Part shown: positions 32,530 through 45,765 of the stretch, piece after piece | Layout: every line of letters begins with the position of its first letter | How positions within the stretch are numbered: the first letter of the stretch is position 1 | Program-made: the position numbers and the translations under genes | Source of the DNA: Favolaschia claudopus | Taxonomy: Eukaryota; Basidiomycota; Agaricomycetes; Agaricales; Mycenaceae | Reading direction: 5' to 3' | DNA: 64,000 nucleotides | NCBI GenBank assembly: GCA_037176885.1 | Contig: JAWWNJ010000001.1 | Location: forward strand, 124,001 to 188,000 | The notes under the pieces: model-generated | What the model was told of the DNA's origin: nothing | The model's input: only the letters and a program-made list of their open reading frames with translations | Database searches by the model: none

Positions 32530-34898
32530 CTAATCAATACGCTCCCCAACCCGCCGCACACAAAGTCGCAGACATTTTTCCCCATTCGCATCGGTAGGAT
32601 GTAGCGTATTTGCGATTTTTATTCGGACGGTTTCGTTTGGCGGAAGGGTGAACGAAAAGTGGCGAATTAGTTCGCAGAGAATGACTTGCATCTCGAGAAC
32701 ACTGACAAGGGAGGTTGGGTCAGAAGGAGACGGAAATGAAACGAAGAGGAAAACGCACGCGAAGCGCCAGCTATGATCCACGAATGCCGTCAGTAAATCG
32801 AGAAAAGGAAAAGAGTCCATCTGAGCTTACCCTGGGCATACATGTGGGCCACCGAAAAAGGACGCGCTATTGAATTTAACCATCGGATGTGATAATATAC
32901 GTTCAAAAGGGCTCACAGATTCGCGTACGGCCCTATTGCCTCGCCTGGACTAATCTTCCCATCAATCCAACGATACGGATTGAAGCTCTCTGCATCCTCG
33001 CCCCAGAATTTCTCCAATCTACATATATTCCCAAATCAATACAGACCAAAAACCAAAGAAAGAACATAAACACACCTGTGATACGAGGCCAAAGCCAACG
33101 TAACCTGCTCTCCCCTTCTTACCGGAATTTCCGTAATCCGTTTCCCCGTCGTGGTGATAATAGGTTCAGAGAGCGGAATCAAGTCGTCCTTCACGGCGAC
33201 GCGTTCGCGGAGTGCGGCTGCGGGGTATATTCGGAGTGATTCCTGTTTATTAATAATCATTACGACGAATAGCCGTCAAACAGGGTGGCAGGAAGGAAGG
33301 AGGAGAGAGTAAGAGGAAAAGCGTACTTTGATAAATGCATTGAGGAGAGGAATGCTATCGTATTCGATACTCCCCTGATTCAAAACAACCTCCTCGCGTA
33401 GTTTTTGTTGAAAATCGGGATGGCGTGCGAGTTCGAGCAGGGCGAATGCCAGTGTGCTTGCCTACATTGAAAAGTCGATGCAGGAGAAGGTGAGCGAGTT
33501 CTTCACGCACCGTCGTTTCATGCCCAGCGATGAGGAACACCGAAGTCTGCGCGATAATCTCCTCATCTGAAAGCTTTTTCTTATTATTCGGAGCGCTCAA
33601 CACTTGATTCAACACATCAGAGAATGCAACACTTCATTCATCTTCAAGACGACTCACACATTCGCGTATACAAATCATGTCCATGCCCCGAATGTATATC
33701 CACCTCCTCACGCTCGATGGCAGTCGCTTTGGCTTTGAATATCTGCCTCGCAACACGCGTCGCATGGGATTCGACCTCCCGAAGGAGTTTGAATGATTGG
33801 AGATACAAAGTCGCTGCTTTGAAGAAGAGGGGGGAGATGGCGCCGATGCCGTCGATGAGAAGTTCGGATTTGGATTGGCCGGGCCAGCGGGGCCTGTCAG
33901 GGAGGGGAGTTGGTCAGTGGCAGAGTGTATTTGAATGATGACGAGTGAGAATGAGGGAGGGAAGAAGCGAGGAATGATGAAGAAAGAAGCTGAAGACGCA
34001 CATTATTTTCACGATGTCCGCAATGAGGCTTTCGTCCAACGTTTCGCCGCCGAAAACCACTACGAGCGACCTCAAGATTAATGAAGGCAGAACGGATGAA
34101 AGACACGACGTACGTTCGGCAGCTGCAGCAAGCGCAGCGTTCCCCATGAGCGGACAAACATTCACACAGTCTTCCTGCTGGCGTGCATCAAATTGATCTG
34201 ATATCTGTTTGGAGCAAAATCAGTTGAATTCGAACAATACTACTCCCTGCTCGGCCACAAGACCTTTTTCGCGATTCGTTCAAGCGCTGACTGATACTCC
34301 GCAATGGAACTCGCGGTGAATCCGACAGCGAGACCTGCGCGGAGACGACGATGTTCTTCGCCTGCAGCGTGCGATTTCGTGTCATCGTTATACCATAATT
34401 CAGAAAAGAGTTGCAGACATGCCTTTCACCGACGGGACGCTACCCGCTCCATACAAGGCCACATTCGCCGCCTTCTTCCTCTGCGCGTGATCGAAATTCG
34501 AACTTCGGATTACATGTTGAAGGGCTAACGGATCGGAGATTACGAGGCGGTTTTGCTTGAATGCGAGCCTGAATTTCAGCTCGTCAATTGACTTGAGAAA
34601 GTTGCTCACCCCCAAACAGCCACGGATACGATATGCCATGCCGTATGTCTTCTGCCAGGCAAATTCGTTGGAGCCGTATGTGGATGGGAGGAGGAGATCG
34701 AGCATGTTTCCTGGGTGGATGTCGGAACGATGGGTTTGAAATCAGGTAAGATATGAAGACAAACTGCTTACCATATATCCAGGAAGGTGATTCTGGCCCT
34801 GGAATCATATGGAGGGAGCTTCTACGGCGCCAAAGGGCGAAAAGGAGGACGAAACCTCCCAAAGAAACCGCGAGTAGATGATTGAGATCGACAGTCAT
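32530..34898 (-). CDS. Cytochrome P450 monooxygenase
   Basis: Heme-thiolate monooxygenase, probably anchored in the endoplasmic reticulum. It starts MTVDLNHLLAVSLGGFVLLF, an N-terminal membrane anchor followed by a short basic stretch and the proline-rich hinge MIPGPESPSWIYG. Motifs appear in family order. The I-helix motif AGHETT is near 33510. The K-helix motif ESLR is near 33240. The PERF-like FNPYRW lies just after, and the heme-binding loop FFGGPHVCPG (FxxGxxxCxG) is near 32845. The last exon ends FSFTLPPNETVRIKIANT and stops at 32530. There are around ten or more introns, typical of agaricomycete P450 genes. The substrate cannot be told. Its neighbour across 1.1 kb is a short-chain dehydrogenase on the same strand, but two genes do not make a metabolite cluster. 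Confidence 0.9.
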
Positions 34899-36027
34899 GG
34901 TTGTGGAAGTGAGAGAAGAGGAGTGGAGCAGTTATAGCCAGGTTTTATATAGCTGGCATGCTTGTTTCGTAATCAGTCACGGATGGCGGGAAGCGCAAGG
35001 TAAACCACTCCAGTGAGGCAGAAATAAGCTCCAATCGGGCCTTCTTCCGTTGAAGGTAGCGTCAACCTTGAGGCAAAGACATGGAGTATTTACCCTGGTC
35101 TCTTGCGAATGACGCGACGCTAAGGACACCATGTGAGGCATCTGAACGTTCCTTCCGTTGCCTTGCAGAATTGGGATGCCTGAAGGACAGTGTTAATGGC
35201 GATACTAGCGTCAAGGCGCTGCTGAGGCGCTGAACCAGCCAGGAAAGCAGTCTGTCGTGGTGGGAAAAGAGAAGACGAGGCGCGATCACGCGTAAAGGTG
35301 CCGTAATTTCCCGCTGAACCCTCACGTAACTGGGTGGCACGTTCCGACGCGCGCCTCATTTTTCCGTACGGGTAACTCTCTGAGCAGCTAACTACGCGGC
35401 TGCGGTCTGATTCCAGTGCACCTATTCAGCCAGCCCCGAGTTCCAGTTCACTCGCTCACCCCAGGTAACCCCGGGCAAACCCGGTGTTTTATGCAGGCCC
35501 GGTCCGAAGTCCGGTTCAACCAAGTTTGATTTTGAATAACAAATTAAATCCAGGAAAGCGGATTCCTGCTCTACTGAGCTTACTTTCCTCTGCGCGATCA
35601 CCGCAAGAACAATCGACAAGACAATTTAAAAAAGCCGGAGATTGGGAGTTGACTTGAGTGGAAGCTGTTTTGATTGAGGTGAGATTCGGAGAGTTGAAAT
35701 TATTCACGAAGGGAAGGTAGGGCCAAAGGCTAAATCACGATGAGCGGGACGGTCACCTAGAATGAAAGTTTAGATGTAAGATATCTAGAAATCTTAATGA
35801 GGATGGGTAACCGAGGAAAATCGGGTCATCGAGTTGAACATTCTGAGACATAAATAGCGGAGAACAGAACCCGAGTCCAGATGGTATCGCGTCGTCCGAG
35901 AGCATATTTCCATGGCTGAAGAATGTATTGAGGCATGTCGTGATTTCTAATGCTACCACCATAACCTCCATCCAACCGTGACATTGTAGTTCAAACATGA
36001 CCGAAACATGGCCTGGCTTCACTGAGC
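34899..36027. other. Intergenic, promoter of the P450 gene and unexplained sequence
   Basis: No gene supported. Positions 34900-34960 contain GTTTTATATAGCTGG, a plausible TATA-like element for the P450 gene when read on the minus strand (CCAGCTATATAAAAC). Confidence 0.45.
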
Positions 36028-37571
36028 TCAGAAAGCAAATTTCTCCCCCAAAATCTCCTCCGTCTGAGTCCACAGTCGCTCTGCATTGGCCTGGAACGCA
36101 AATCAGAAGAACTGTTCGACACTCGAGAAAAAAAATACTATGAATACTGACCGCATCCGCACTATGCGCCGCGCGCGAATCGTTGGCAATGGCGGCGTTG
36201 GAGAGGTAGGCGCCAGGCTGGTCTAATCGGGGGGTCAGCAGGTTTGAATAGGGGTCATTGAGAGAGAGAAAAAGTAGAGAAGGAAGAAAAATACATAGAT
36301 AGCTATGGACGTACCGTTGAGTCGAGGATCAAACGCCGCGACGACGGTACTTGAAACTTGTTATGAAATGAACGAGGAAGAAGGAGGCATAGGAACGCAC
36401 GTAGCAGCTCCCTGCGGGATCGTCTTCCAGAAATCGAATTTCTCCGTGCTGGGTTTCCCGTCGGCGCCGAGGATGCCTGGATGAGGCGTCAACAATGAGC
36501 GCGACTTGTCGAAAATGTAATATAACATACCTAGGGTCTGTAAAGTCGCCAAGGACTCTTCCTTCTGGTGCATGTTGGTGTAGACCACTGCAACCGCAAC
36601 ACAAATGAACAATCAGTGAGTGGATGTCCAAATTGAAGATGAAATCGGAGTCAAACTGAATTGACTGATAACTCACTCCCAGGACACAAACTATACCCAT
36701 TCACCCTCCCCCCAGACCGCCGCGACACCTCCACCGCCATAAGCACATTAGCCGCCTTCACATTCGAGTACACCTTCATCGGCTCGTAAGTCCCCTCAGT
36801 CACAGCGTCCTTCCCCACCCCGACGACCTGATTCACATCGAAAGCGGGCACGCTCGCGTGCGCGGAGCTGGAGACCCACACCACGCGCGGTTTGTTGGAA
36901 GCGGAACTGGAAGAGAGAAGTTTGGGAGAGAGGAGGCGCGTGAGGAGGAACGGGCCGATGTGGTCTGTCGCGGATTGGGACTCGAGGTTGTCCTTGGTGA
37001 GTTTGAAGGGGCCGATGGGGGCGGCGGCGTTGTGGATTAGGACCTAAGGTATATAGAGTATACACAGGGGAATTTAATATTTTGAGTATATCATAATGTC
37101 AAGTGAAGGGAAGGAGAAACGTACGTGGAGCGCCTCTAAGTCGTTGAGTTCCGCGGCGGCGGTGCGGATTGATTCGAGCGATGACAGGTCGAGGAGGAGG
37201 GTACGGATGTTGGCGGTGGGGGTTTCTTTCTTGATCGCTTCCTCGGAGAGTTTCAAGCTGCAAAACGTTACTCCTTGTACTTGGGGGCGAGCAACGCAAG
37301 GAAGCATAAGACTCACCGTTCGGCGTTGTGCCCCGTAATAATAACGAGGCTAGCGTACTTGGCGAGTACGCGTGCCGTCTCGAAGCCGATTCCACCAATG
37401 GATGTACCGGTGATCAACACTGCAGATATTGGGTTAGACCATCGACGGAATTTTTTTTACATTAGATGGAGGAGCGAGGTGCCTACCATTTTTGCCTTTG
37501 ATTTCAGCTGCGAGGGCAGTGGCGACTTCGTCGGCCGTAGTCGCGAATGCGAATTCAGGGAGGGAAGACAT
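36028..37571 (-). CDS. Short-chain dehydrogenase/reductase (retinol-dehydrogenase-like)
   Basis: NAD(P)-dependent oxidoreductase. It starts MSSLPEFAFATTADEVATAL at 37571. After a first intron comes the nucleotide-binding turn ITGTSIGGIGFETARVLAKY, then LLLDLSSLESIRTAAAEL and the HNAAAPIGPF segment in place of the usual NNAG. Next are VVWVSSSAH with the catalytic-type serine and VYSNVKAANVL, which carries the YxxxK pair. The tail reads CPGVVYTNMHQKEES and ends EILGEKFAF at 36028. About seven introns. The order and spacing of these motifs are those of classical SDRs of the retinol dehydrogenase/WWOX-like type that are abundant in fungi. Substrate unknown. No signal peptide or membrane segment is visible. 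Confidence 0.88.
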
Positions 37572-38210
37572 TTCTTTTCCTTGTGTTTTGTTGGTCGACA
37601 CCAGGTAGCTAGCGCTCGAAGCTTTTATAGGTGGTTTGTGGTTGAAAAACATGATTACGTCGGAGACTGACCAAGGACGGAAGAAAGGGTGATTACTGGG
37701 TGCTCATTTGTCATAGTGTCAACTTGATCGGTGGGTGAGTGCGTTACAGGCGTGAACTGATCAGAATGAGCATCGTACATCCCGATGAGGAAGGGTTTAC
37801 CGTTTGTTGCGGGCCGCAACGTGAATGATATCTTGAGCCTGAGGCCTGAGGCTTGAGAGCGAAACCACTAGTAAATTAAAGGGTATTTACTGTACTGTGT
37901 GCTCTGAGAGAAATTCCTCAGGGTGGGATATCGCGATCGCCGGGATGCGAAGATAAACACCTTTCAAATTTCGAAAGCGATTCAACAATCGTCGTTAAAT
38001 ACTTCAATCACCGGTGAGCTGGCAGGAAGTTTTGTTTCTTTACTTCGATTTCGTTCGTGTATTTGTCGAAATTTCCTTGAGGAATGTGAGCAAGGGGAAA
38101 ATCAATCAATCACAATTTTGCAAATTTAATACCTTCAAGTCGTTGACTGGTTCTCAGGTTGGGCCGGGCCGAACCTTGGAGTAAGTACATATGTTCACCA
38201 AATTCTACCT
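37572..38210. other. Intergenic, nothing recognised
   Basis: Spacer between the dehydrogenase promoter side and the 3' end of an F-box gene. Short frames only. Confidence 0.4.
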
Positions 38211-39820
38211 CTATTCGAGATACTCTCCATCTACCACTCGTCGCCGCCACCAATTCACCACCCTCTCATTATACTCCACCAATTCCTCCACGTTCTCGCC
38301 GAAATGCAACTGAGGCAAGCGTGCGTGCTGCAAGTCAATCGGACCTAATAAGCCGAAATCTACATGCACAAATCCTATCAATTCCCGCAAGAGAAATAAT
38401 TCTTTGAAGATCACATACCAAACTCGAAGAATGTCTCCCTCGGATTCGTAATAATCCTCGCATCAATCCCACTCATCACAAGTGCCCCCAATTTCGCCTT
38501 GATTTCTGGGTATGGAGGAGACGGAGACGGCATATCTATATCATCGTCGTCATTCTCCATGAACAAATGCGCACGACGAAGCGTAGCTTTTCTAGCTTGA
38601 ATGAGCTCAATCCATAGTTCGTACGCCGACGGCGCGTGGTACGAAGGGAGTTGGATCGCCAGTGTACGTAACCGAGGAACGAGATCCACTCGGAATAGGA
38701 TGGTCTCCCAATTGAAGGTTGCTGGGAGCGGGTCTGGGTCCATGACCTCGAGCGAGAGTGATTCGAGCTCGGGCAGGAGAGAGAGGATGCCGATTAACGC
38801 GTCGTTATCGAGATCACCCGATATTCCGATCGCGAGGGTCGACAACCGGCGGCATTGAGAGTGAGAGAAGAATGAGTGCAGGACGCTTGGGGTGCGGATG
38901 TAGGGGATGTGCAGGTGGAGGAGGTTGGGGAGGGTGAGGTGGTTGAGGGCGTCTTCGTTGTTCACAATAAGCATTTTTAGTGAGGTCGATGTGACTCGCT
39001 GAGGGTTGGGGTACCCGGCTAAAGCGAACAACGAGATGAGGATGTGGAGGACTTCGAGGGTGGGGAAGTGCACGAGGATGAGCGCGAGGGGGTCGGCTGT
39101 GAGTGGGGGCATGTTTTCGTCTGTGTAGGGGATCCAACAGAGGAGGTGAATGGCACGGAGGGTGTGAGGGAGAAGATTTAGTCGGTGGGTGTCGAGGCCG
39201 ATATTGTACGCCCTGAAGTCGAGGACTTCAAGAGATGATGAGTGTGCGATGGAGTTGAATTGGACGTCGTCGGCTATGGGAGGGACGTCGTCGGTTTCGA
39301 TGTCGGGAACACGGATGGAGAGAGTGGTGAGGGAGGGGAAAGGGATAGAGGAGAAGGCGCGATCGAAAGCTTCGAACTCCGTGACGGGTAAAGTAAGTTC
39401 GATGCGTCCTAGATCGAAGCAGTAGGACGACATAGCGGTCCAGATGCTATTAGAAACGCTTCCGTTCCCAGAATGAAACACGGATATTGACAAAGGATAG
39501 CCTGATGCTCGAGGGAACCAAGAGTTCATCAGAGCTACGAGTGGATGGTCGAAATCGAGCAAAGCCCCGTCTGAATCGAAAAGCTGGGGTATTCCGTAGT
39601 AAATGTCGTCGTTTAATTCCCATGATATAGAGGCCCATAGCTCAGGTGTTCCTAGAGCGACGGCGCGCCAGTGAGAGCAGACGCTGGCGAGATTGAGCGG
39701 AGCATGAAGGGGGTGCGGTCGCACGCGCCGACGACGCGGCAGACAGAGAACGAATATCGCTGAAATGAGTTCGAATGGTAGCGACAGAGCGGGAACGTGG
39801 GTCAATCGTTCCGTGAACAT
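38211..39820 (-). CDS. F-box protein, 516 aa
   Basis: Exon 1 runs from ATG 39820 to 38419 and exon 2 from 38359 to 38211; the 59-nt intron joins the two in frame to 516 residues. The first exon alone would stop at GMxxx two codons past the donor, so the splice is needed to include FGLLGPIDLQHARLPQLHFG. The F-box is LSLPFELISAIFVLCLP, then LASVCSHWRAVALGTPELWA. A long leucine-rich region follows (LTTLSIRVPDIE, LEVLDFRAYNIG, LPELESLSLEVMD, LRTLAIQLPSYH). The role inferred from the family is substrate choice for an SCF ubiquitin ligase. Confidence 0.82.
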
Positions 39821-40157
39821 GACTGTTGGAATAACCAGAGACGATATGGCGCGATCTTGTCTCTAAGACGCTGGTGCAGCGTTGACAATTGTGCAGCGTA
39901 GTGGTTGGGAGCAAAACGCGGCGTGTGACTAGTCTGTGACAAGTGCCCGATTGCCGGTTGAGGAGGTCGCAGGAAATGATTCCAAAACTACTACTACACA
40001 CTGTACAAACGAGGGATTACTGTCTCTGGTATAATCTACAAGAAGATAGAGAGGAATAAAGTTAAGCGATGCACAGCGACAAATCGAAAGCGTATAGACT
40101 CGGGAGAGAGACAAAACCCAGAATAGTGAAAATAAAAGAAACGATATCAAGCAAGCG
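39821..40157. other. Intergenic, nothing recognised
   Basis: Holds the promoter of the F-box gene (start 39820, minus) and the 3' region of the SET gene (end 40158, minus). Confidence 0.4.
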
Positions 40158-43100
40158 TCATCGTCGCGGATGACGCTTGTAAGGTGGACCACCACTATGC
40201 CTGCTCACATTCGCAGGCACCGTCTGCGGACCCATGCCATTGTAACGAAGCGTACCCCGCCCCGATGAGTTTGCACTGGAGGACGCATTAGCATTCTGCG
40301 CCTCCCGCAGCGCCTTCGGTTCCGTCGGGGGCATACGCGCCATCTGCATCTGGTGCGAGCGTGGCTGCGTCGGTGGGGCTCCACCGTGCGGAGACCTAAA
40401 CTGCTGCGACGACGGCTGTCGCACGACGGGAGGCGCACGCGGCGGCGTGAAAGCGGGAAGTATCTCCCCCTCCTCCTGCGACTGTGCGCGAACGGGCAAG
40501 CGCCGCGGCAGGGGCGAGACATGACGAGACGGAGAAGAGGGTCTGGGTATAACGGATGGTGGAATCTGCATGCGGGAGAGGAGACTTGAAGATGACGTCT
40601 GCTGGGGCTTGGATGAAGATGCAGGCGAGAGCCTCGACACGCCGTTGCTACTGAAGGACGGGGAGGGGTAGCGCGGCTCCTTTGGTGACTGGAGAACAGA
40701 TTTGGATGGAACAGGAGGAAGAGTCGGACGCGGGCTTGAGGCCTGTGCGGTCGAGGAAGGCACATCATGCACCACTGGAGGTATAGCTGGAGGCTTCACC
40801 GCTGTAGGTCTCGGGGACGGCGTACGAGACTCAACAGCCTTGGGTACTGCAAGCGGAGAGAGCAGCTCGTCGCTCGTCGACGTAAAAGCCGTGAGGCTGA
40901 ACGCAGTCTTCTTCTCAGTCTCCGGCGGATCGACCATCGGCGCAACAGGCGGGTCGACGCAAGCAACGGGCTCGGGCTCCTGAGCCTCTTCATGCACGAC
41001 CGGCACCACCAGCGGTGGCTTGTCAACGACGGCGGAGCGACGTATACCCTCGAGAACGCGACTCAGCCCATCCTCAGCAGGCTTAGCTGGAACCACGTCA
41101 TTCTCCTTGTCCTCACCCTGCGCGTCAAGCTTGTCGCGATGTTCTCGCTCCCTTTCTCGCTGCTCCTTCTCCTTCTCCTCGCGCTCCCGCTGCTCCTTCT
41201 CCTCCCGTTCCCGCTGTTTCCTCACCTGCTCCGCCCTCCACTCCTTGACCGTCATCGTCTTTTTCGGAACAGGCGGAGGCGTGGGCTCTCGCACTGGAGG
41301 TGCCTCAGCTGCGGCGTCAACGACCTCAGCCGATGCATCCACCGTCTGAGACGGCAGTACTTCAGGCGACACGGCATCAGTCGGAGGAATCTCCACCGGC
41401 GCTGGCGGCGGCATAGGCACCTCGGGTTCTGGAGCAGCGGCTGATTCCCCTTCCACCGCGGTGGAGGGCGCGACGAAAAGCACCGCCTGATCCTCCTCGT
41501 CATCCTCGGACACAGGGGCAGGGCTCTCAGGCGACGAGCGATACGGCTCCTCTTGCACGTCGACCTCTTCAACGTGGGCGTCCTGTACAGAGACGTTGGG
41601 AGACCGAGCGAGGGCATCGGCGTCTCCCCCGCTAAGCACCCGCGGAGACACTTCTGGCCCTATCATCTCCACATCACCCCAAGGCGATGAAGGATCCCCT
41701 GCGGCCGTAGACTCGTCTTGATCTTCCGCAGGCGCAGTTTTCTCTTGTGCCTCCTCGACCACCGACCTCCTTCGCCCCCACTTCCCTACGCCACTACCAT
41801 CTCCCCCCAACACATCCTTATCGGCCTTACCCCCAGCGTGCGACCCCACCCGCGGCGCAGTCGACACAAACGGCGACATCAAGCTCAGCTGCGCGAAATG
41901 CGTACTCGGCGAGGGACCGTCCAAGGACAAAGCAGCAACGTGCGGAGTAGGCGACGCATGCTGATGATGCTGCGACGTCGCGGGTGGCAGGGGCATGAAG
42001 GACGAAGACGAAGCCGCTGACGACGATAATATGCGTGTCGTATCTGCAAAACGTAGGTCAGCCTGATACGATCCACGAATATGAAAGAGAAGGACAATCC
42101 CACCTATCGCCAACCTTGCCGCAACACCATCCACATCCATCGCATCCGCATCCTTCCTCTCGACCACCCTCTCCTTCCCCTTGCCCTTATCCAACCGCGG
42201 CGGGACAGCAGTACCCACCCCAACCTTGCCCTTCCACGCTTTCCGCATCTTCGGCGGACACACCGATGCTCGCGGCTGCTCCTTCTCCTCCCTAGGTGCC
42301 TCCCTCCCTTCTTCCTCCTCCCCGTCCTCCTCCTCGTCCTCCCCCCGCACCCTCGCTTTCTCAGGAACGACAACCCAGCCACCCAAGCCCTCAATCACCT
42401 CATACCCCTTCTCCGTATCCTCCTCCCTCTCCCTCCCTTTCCCCTTCCCATTTCCTCTACTGCCTTCACCATACCCATACTCTCCCCTATACCCGTATCC
42501 ACCCAAACCCCCAACGCCGTCATACTCATATCCCCACCCACCCTCATCAACAACAACCCCACCCCAGCCCCCACTCCCCCCGGCCACCTCCCGCGCCCGC
42601 ACCCCCCGCGCCGCGCCCACGAGCGGGCCCCACCTTCGGCTGGCCGTGGGGTCGGGCGACGGGGGCGGCACGCCTGGCCCCGCAAGTCGTTTCGGTTTCG
42701 GTTTCGTTCTCGAGGCGGCGATCGACGAGGAAGGTTTCGGGGCGGCGGGGGTGGCGAATGATGATGATGTATATGATGAGGAGGCGGCGGGGGCGATCGA
42801 TGAGGAAGGAGGTTTCGGGGCGGCTCGAGACGTAGAAGCGGAAGAGGCGGAGAGAAAAGAAGAAGAGGACGCGATAGGAAACGAGGACGACGAGGTCATC
42901 TGCGCATGCGCTTGCGAGGAAGAGGTAGAGGCGAGGGAGTACGCCGACGACGACGCAGGCATCGAGAATGATGACGACGCCGCAAAAACACGAGGCGATC
43001 CCTCCTCCCCCTCACCATCCACATCCACGTCCATCTCCTCCCCAACGCTAAGATATCTCGGACGCGCAGAGCGTACCTGCGCCGGCGGAGGCGCAGGCGG

Positions 43101-45765
43101 GAACACAATCCCTTCCATCGTCCGCACCACACATTCCCTCTCCTCCTCGCCCTCGTTCTCTTCCTCCTCTTCCTCCATTGCACTTGAATGAGGAAAATGA
43201 GATTCCCCCGCTTGCTCTCTACGACCCGAAGCAGACATCGACATCGACGAACAAGCACACTCGTCCCCCGAGCCGCCCAACGCATGCAAGATATTCGCCA
43301 GCTGCTTGATGAGGTGTCTTTGCGCAGGGGTCGGTGGTAGAGGTGGGGGTGGAGGTCTATACAAACCTCAGGTCAGTATGCTATAACACAAGCCGAAGAT
43401 ATCAAGGAAGAAAGGAGGCCGATTCGAAGCGAAATTTGACATTCTGGGCAATCCGATGCGATACGACGAGGAACGGAGCGCACGAGCGCCAGAAAACGCG
43501 ATAACAGGACGAGTATCTCCGCTCGAGAGGCAGCCCCAAATCTCAAGCCGAGAGATAGGAGGCCGATTCGGGCTGGGAAGGCCTCCAAGCCGAGCGAAAT
43601 TCGACATTCTGGGCAATCCGATACGAGACGGCGACACCAAGAAACGCAGCCGCCTGGGAGCCAGAGATCGTGATCAAGGAATCGCGATTTCCGCTCGAGA
43701 GGAAACCCCACTCTCAGCCATCCATCCGAGAAACGCGAGCTGACACAAGCACGAAATAAAGACAGAAAACGCACCTATCCCCACCCCTCTCAACCGGGGG
43801 CGCAACCTCCCCAACGCGATGCACGGCATTCGCATCGTCCCACTCCCACCCCACCACGATCTCCTCGCCCTGCTCCAGCGCCCTGGTCGCGAAGATGCCG
43901 AAATGCGTTTTTGGCTCTTCCTCTTCCTCCTTTTCCCGTCTTTTCTCTTTCTGCTTCTCCACCTTCTCCTTCTTCTCTCCCCCACCTTTCCCCCGCTCCC
44001 CCTCCTTCTCCGTTCTCCCTTTCTCCTCTACGACATCACCGCTTCCCCCACCCCCACAAACATACGCCCTCACCTCCGCATTCGGCCAACACCCCCTCCT
44101 AACCCACCTCCCCCTCCCACCTCCCCCCCGCGCATCCACCGCCATCCCAAGCGGCCTTCCCACGATATGCACGAACCGCTTCGGCGCGCCGAGATGCGCG
44201 TACCCGTTCGCCGCCTGCGCGAGGTACACGGAGGACGGCGTGATGGTGGCGGGGTATTTCGCGAGGAGCGTTAAGGGCGGCGCGGGAAGGGCGGTGTGCA
44301 GGGCGAAGGAGGGGGGGAGGATGGAGTGTGCGGTGGAGGAGGTGGAGTGGGGGTACGGGGCAGACGAGGACGACCCTCCTACCGCCTGCAACAACGTCGG
44401 ATGCTCCTCCACCCGCTCCCCCTCCCCAAAGACCACCGGGCGATGATACCCATCACCTCTCTCCTCTCCATATCCATCCGCATAACCTCTCTCCTCACCA
44501 TACGCATAGAACTCCCGCGGCCCATCCAACGCCCCCACCCCCCTCCAATACCTCGCATACGCCCTCAACCGCTCTTGCGTCGCCTCATGCGGCACCACGT
44601 CCTCCTCCATCACGACGTACTGCGTCCGCTCGTCTTCGTACCAGTCGTTCAGCGCGTTGGTGGCGGCGTTGGCGTGAGTCGTCCCGTTGTTATTGTGGTT
44701 ATTGTGATTCGTATTCGTAGCCTTATTCGTACTCGTCCCTACGTTAGCCTTCCCGTTTGCGTGACTCCCCCCGGTGCCGTGGGTGTATGCGGTAGAATGC
44801 GGTTTGCCGCCGTTAACGGAGAGCGAGGGGCTAGCATCGAGCATAGACGGAGCATGCGAATGGGGTTTACGCGACGAGACGGAGGGACGCCGGCGTTTGG
44901 TGGTGGTGTGGCCGTTGGGCGGGAATATATTGTCTGTAGTAAAGAGGAAAATATGTCAGCGTCGACTCCAATAATCCAGACGAAAAAAGGCGAGTGAGAG
45001 GCAGAAACGAGCGACGCAGAGAATACGCAAAGAAAAAAAGCCGAGACAAAAAAGCAAAACCCACTCACCCCTCCCACCCTCACAAACCCAACACCTCCAC
45101 TCCTCCGGCACACTGGCCGTATCCACCCCAAAACATGCCGCATGGCACCACCTTCCACACTCGTCGCACGCGATGCTAAGCCCGTAGTCCACGCTCGAGC
45201 CGCACCGGCAGCGGATGGGTTCCGCGTTTGGGTCGCCGGCTTCGACGTCTACCAGAGTATTCGAATTCGCATTTAGGGCGGGAGAGGGCATGGCGGAGGA
45301 GGAGGATGAGAAGGCCGGGACGGAGGGTAGCTCTCGAGAGCGATGCCGATGGCGGACTTGCTCGTCGCCCTCCAGACGCCTCGTCTTGCTGCTACCACCG
45401 ACACCGCCGCCGGGCGCGCTACTCTTGCGCTTCTGCGGCACAGTCGGCATCGTCTCTCGCCCATGCCCATTCCCGTTCCCGTTGCTCCTCCCCATACCAT
45501 TCCCCGACACAGGCCCAGGTACATCCCCCGCCTCCCAAAGCCACTGACCCTGTCCCTTCTTCCCGCCTCCACCTCCCCCTCCTCCACTCCCACCCCCGCT
45601 TCTACTTGTATTTTCGTTTCCATTGGCAGCGGTCGAAGAGGTCGAAGCCTTCGGCTGCGCCCTCGAGCTCCCCAGAATACTCCTCCTCGCGGGCGGCCCC
45701 GTCCCCGTCCCTGTTCCTGATCCTGATCCTGATGCGTGTGGATGTGCATGTGTAACGGGCAGCAT
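40158..45765 (-). CDS. PHD finger and SET domain protein, Set3/MLL5 type, 1,664 aa
   Basis: Chromatin protein. Four exons (45765-45069, 44933-43775, 43356-42104, 42043-40158) give exactly 1,665 codons with the stop. The N-terminal 130 residues are low-complexity. A PHD finger follows with IRCRCGSS, IACDECGRWCHAACFG and WRCWVCEGG (about residues 185-230). The SET domain is in exon 2: YLAQAANGYAHLGAPKRFVH, RRGCWPNAEVRAYVC, a long charged insert, THFGIFATRALEQGEEIVVG and WEWDD. The remaining 1,000 residues are disordered, with a KEWRAEQVRKQREREEKEQR helix and a Pro/Ser-rich end. PHD plus SET followed by a long tail is the layout of Set3 (the Set3C/HDAC complex in yeast) and MLL5/SETD5. In those, methyltransferase activity is weak or absent. 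The third intron is 60 nt with no in-frame stop, so it could be read through. Confidence 0.88.

Noticed and set aside
42181..43191. 336-codon plus-strand frame
   Set aside because: Antisense shadow of exon 3 of the SET/PHD gene, which has clear domains and splice sites.
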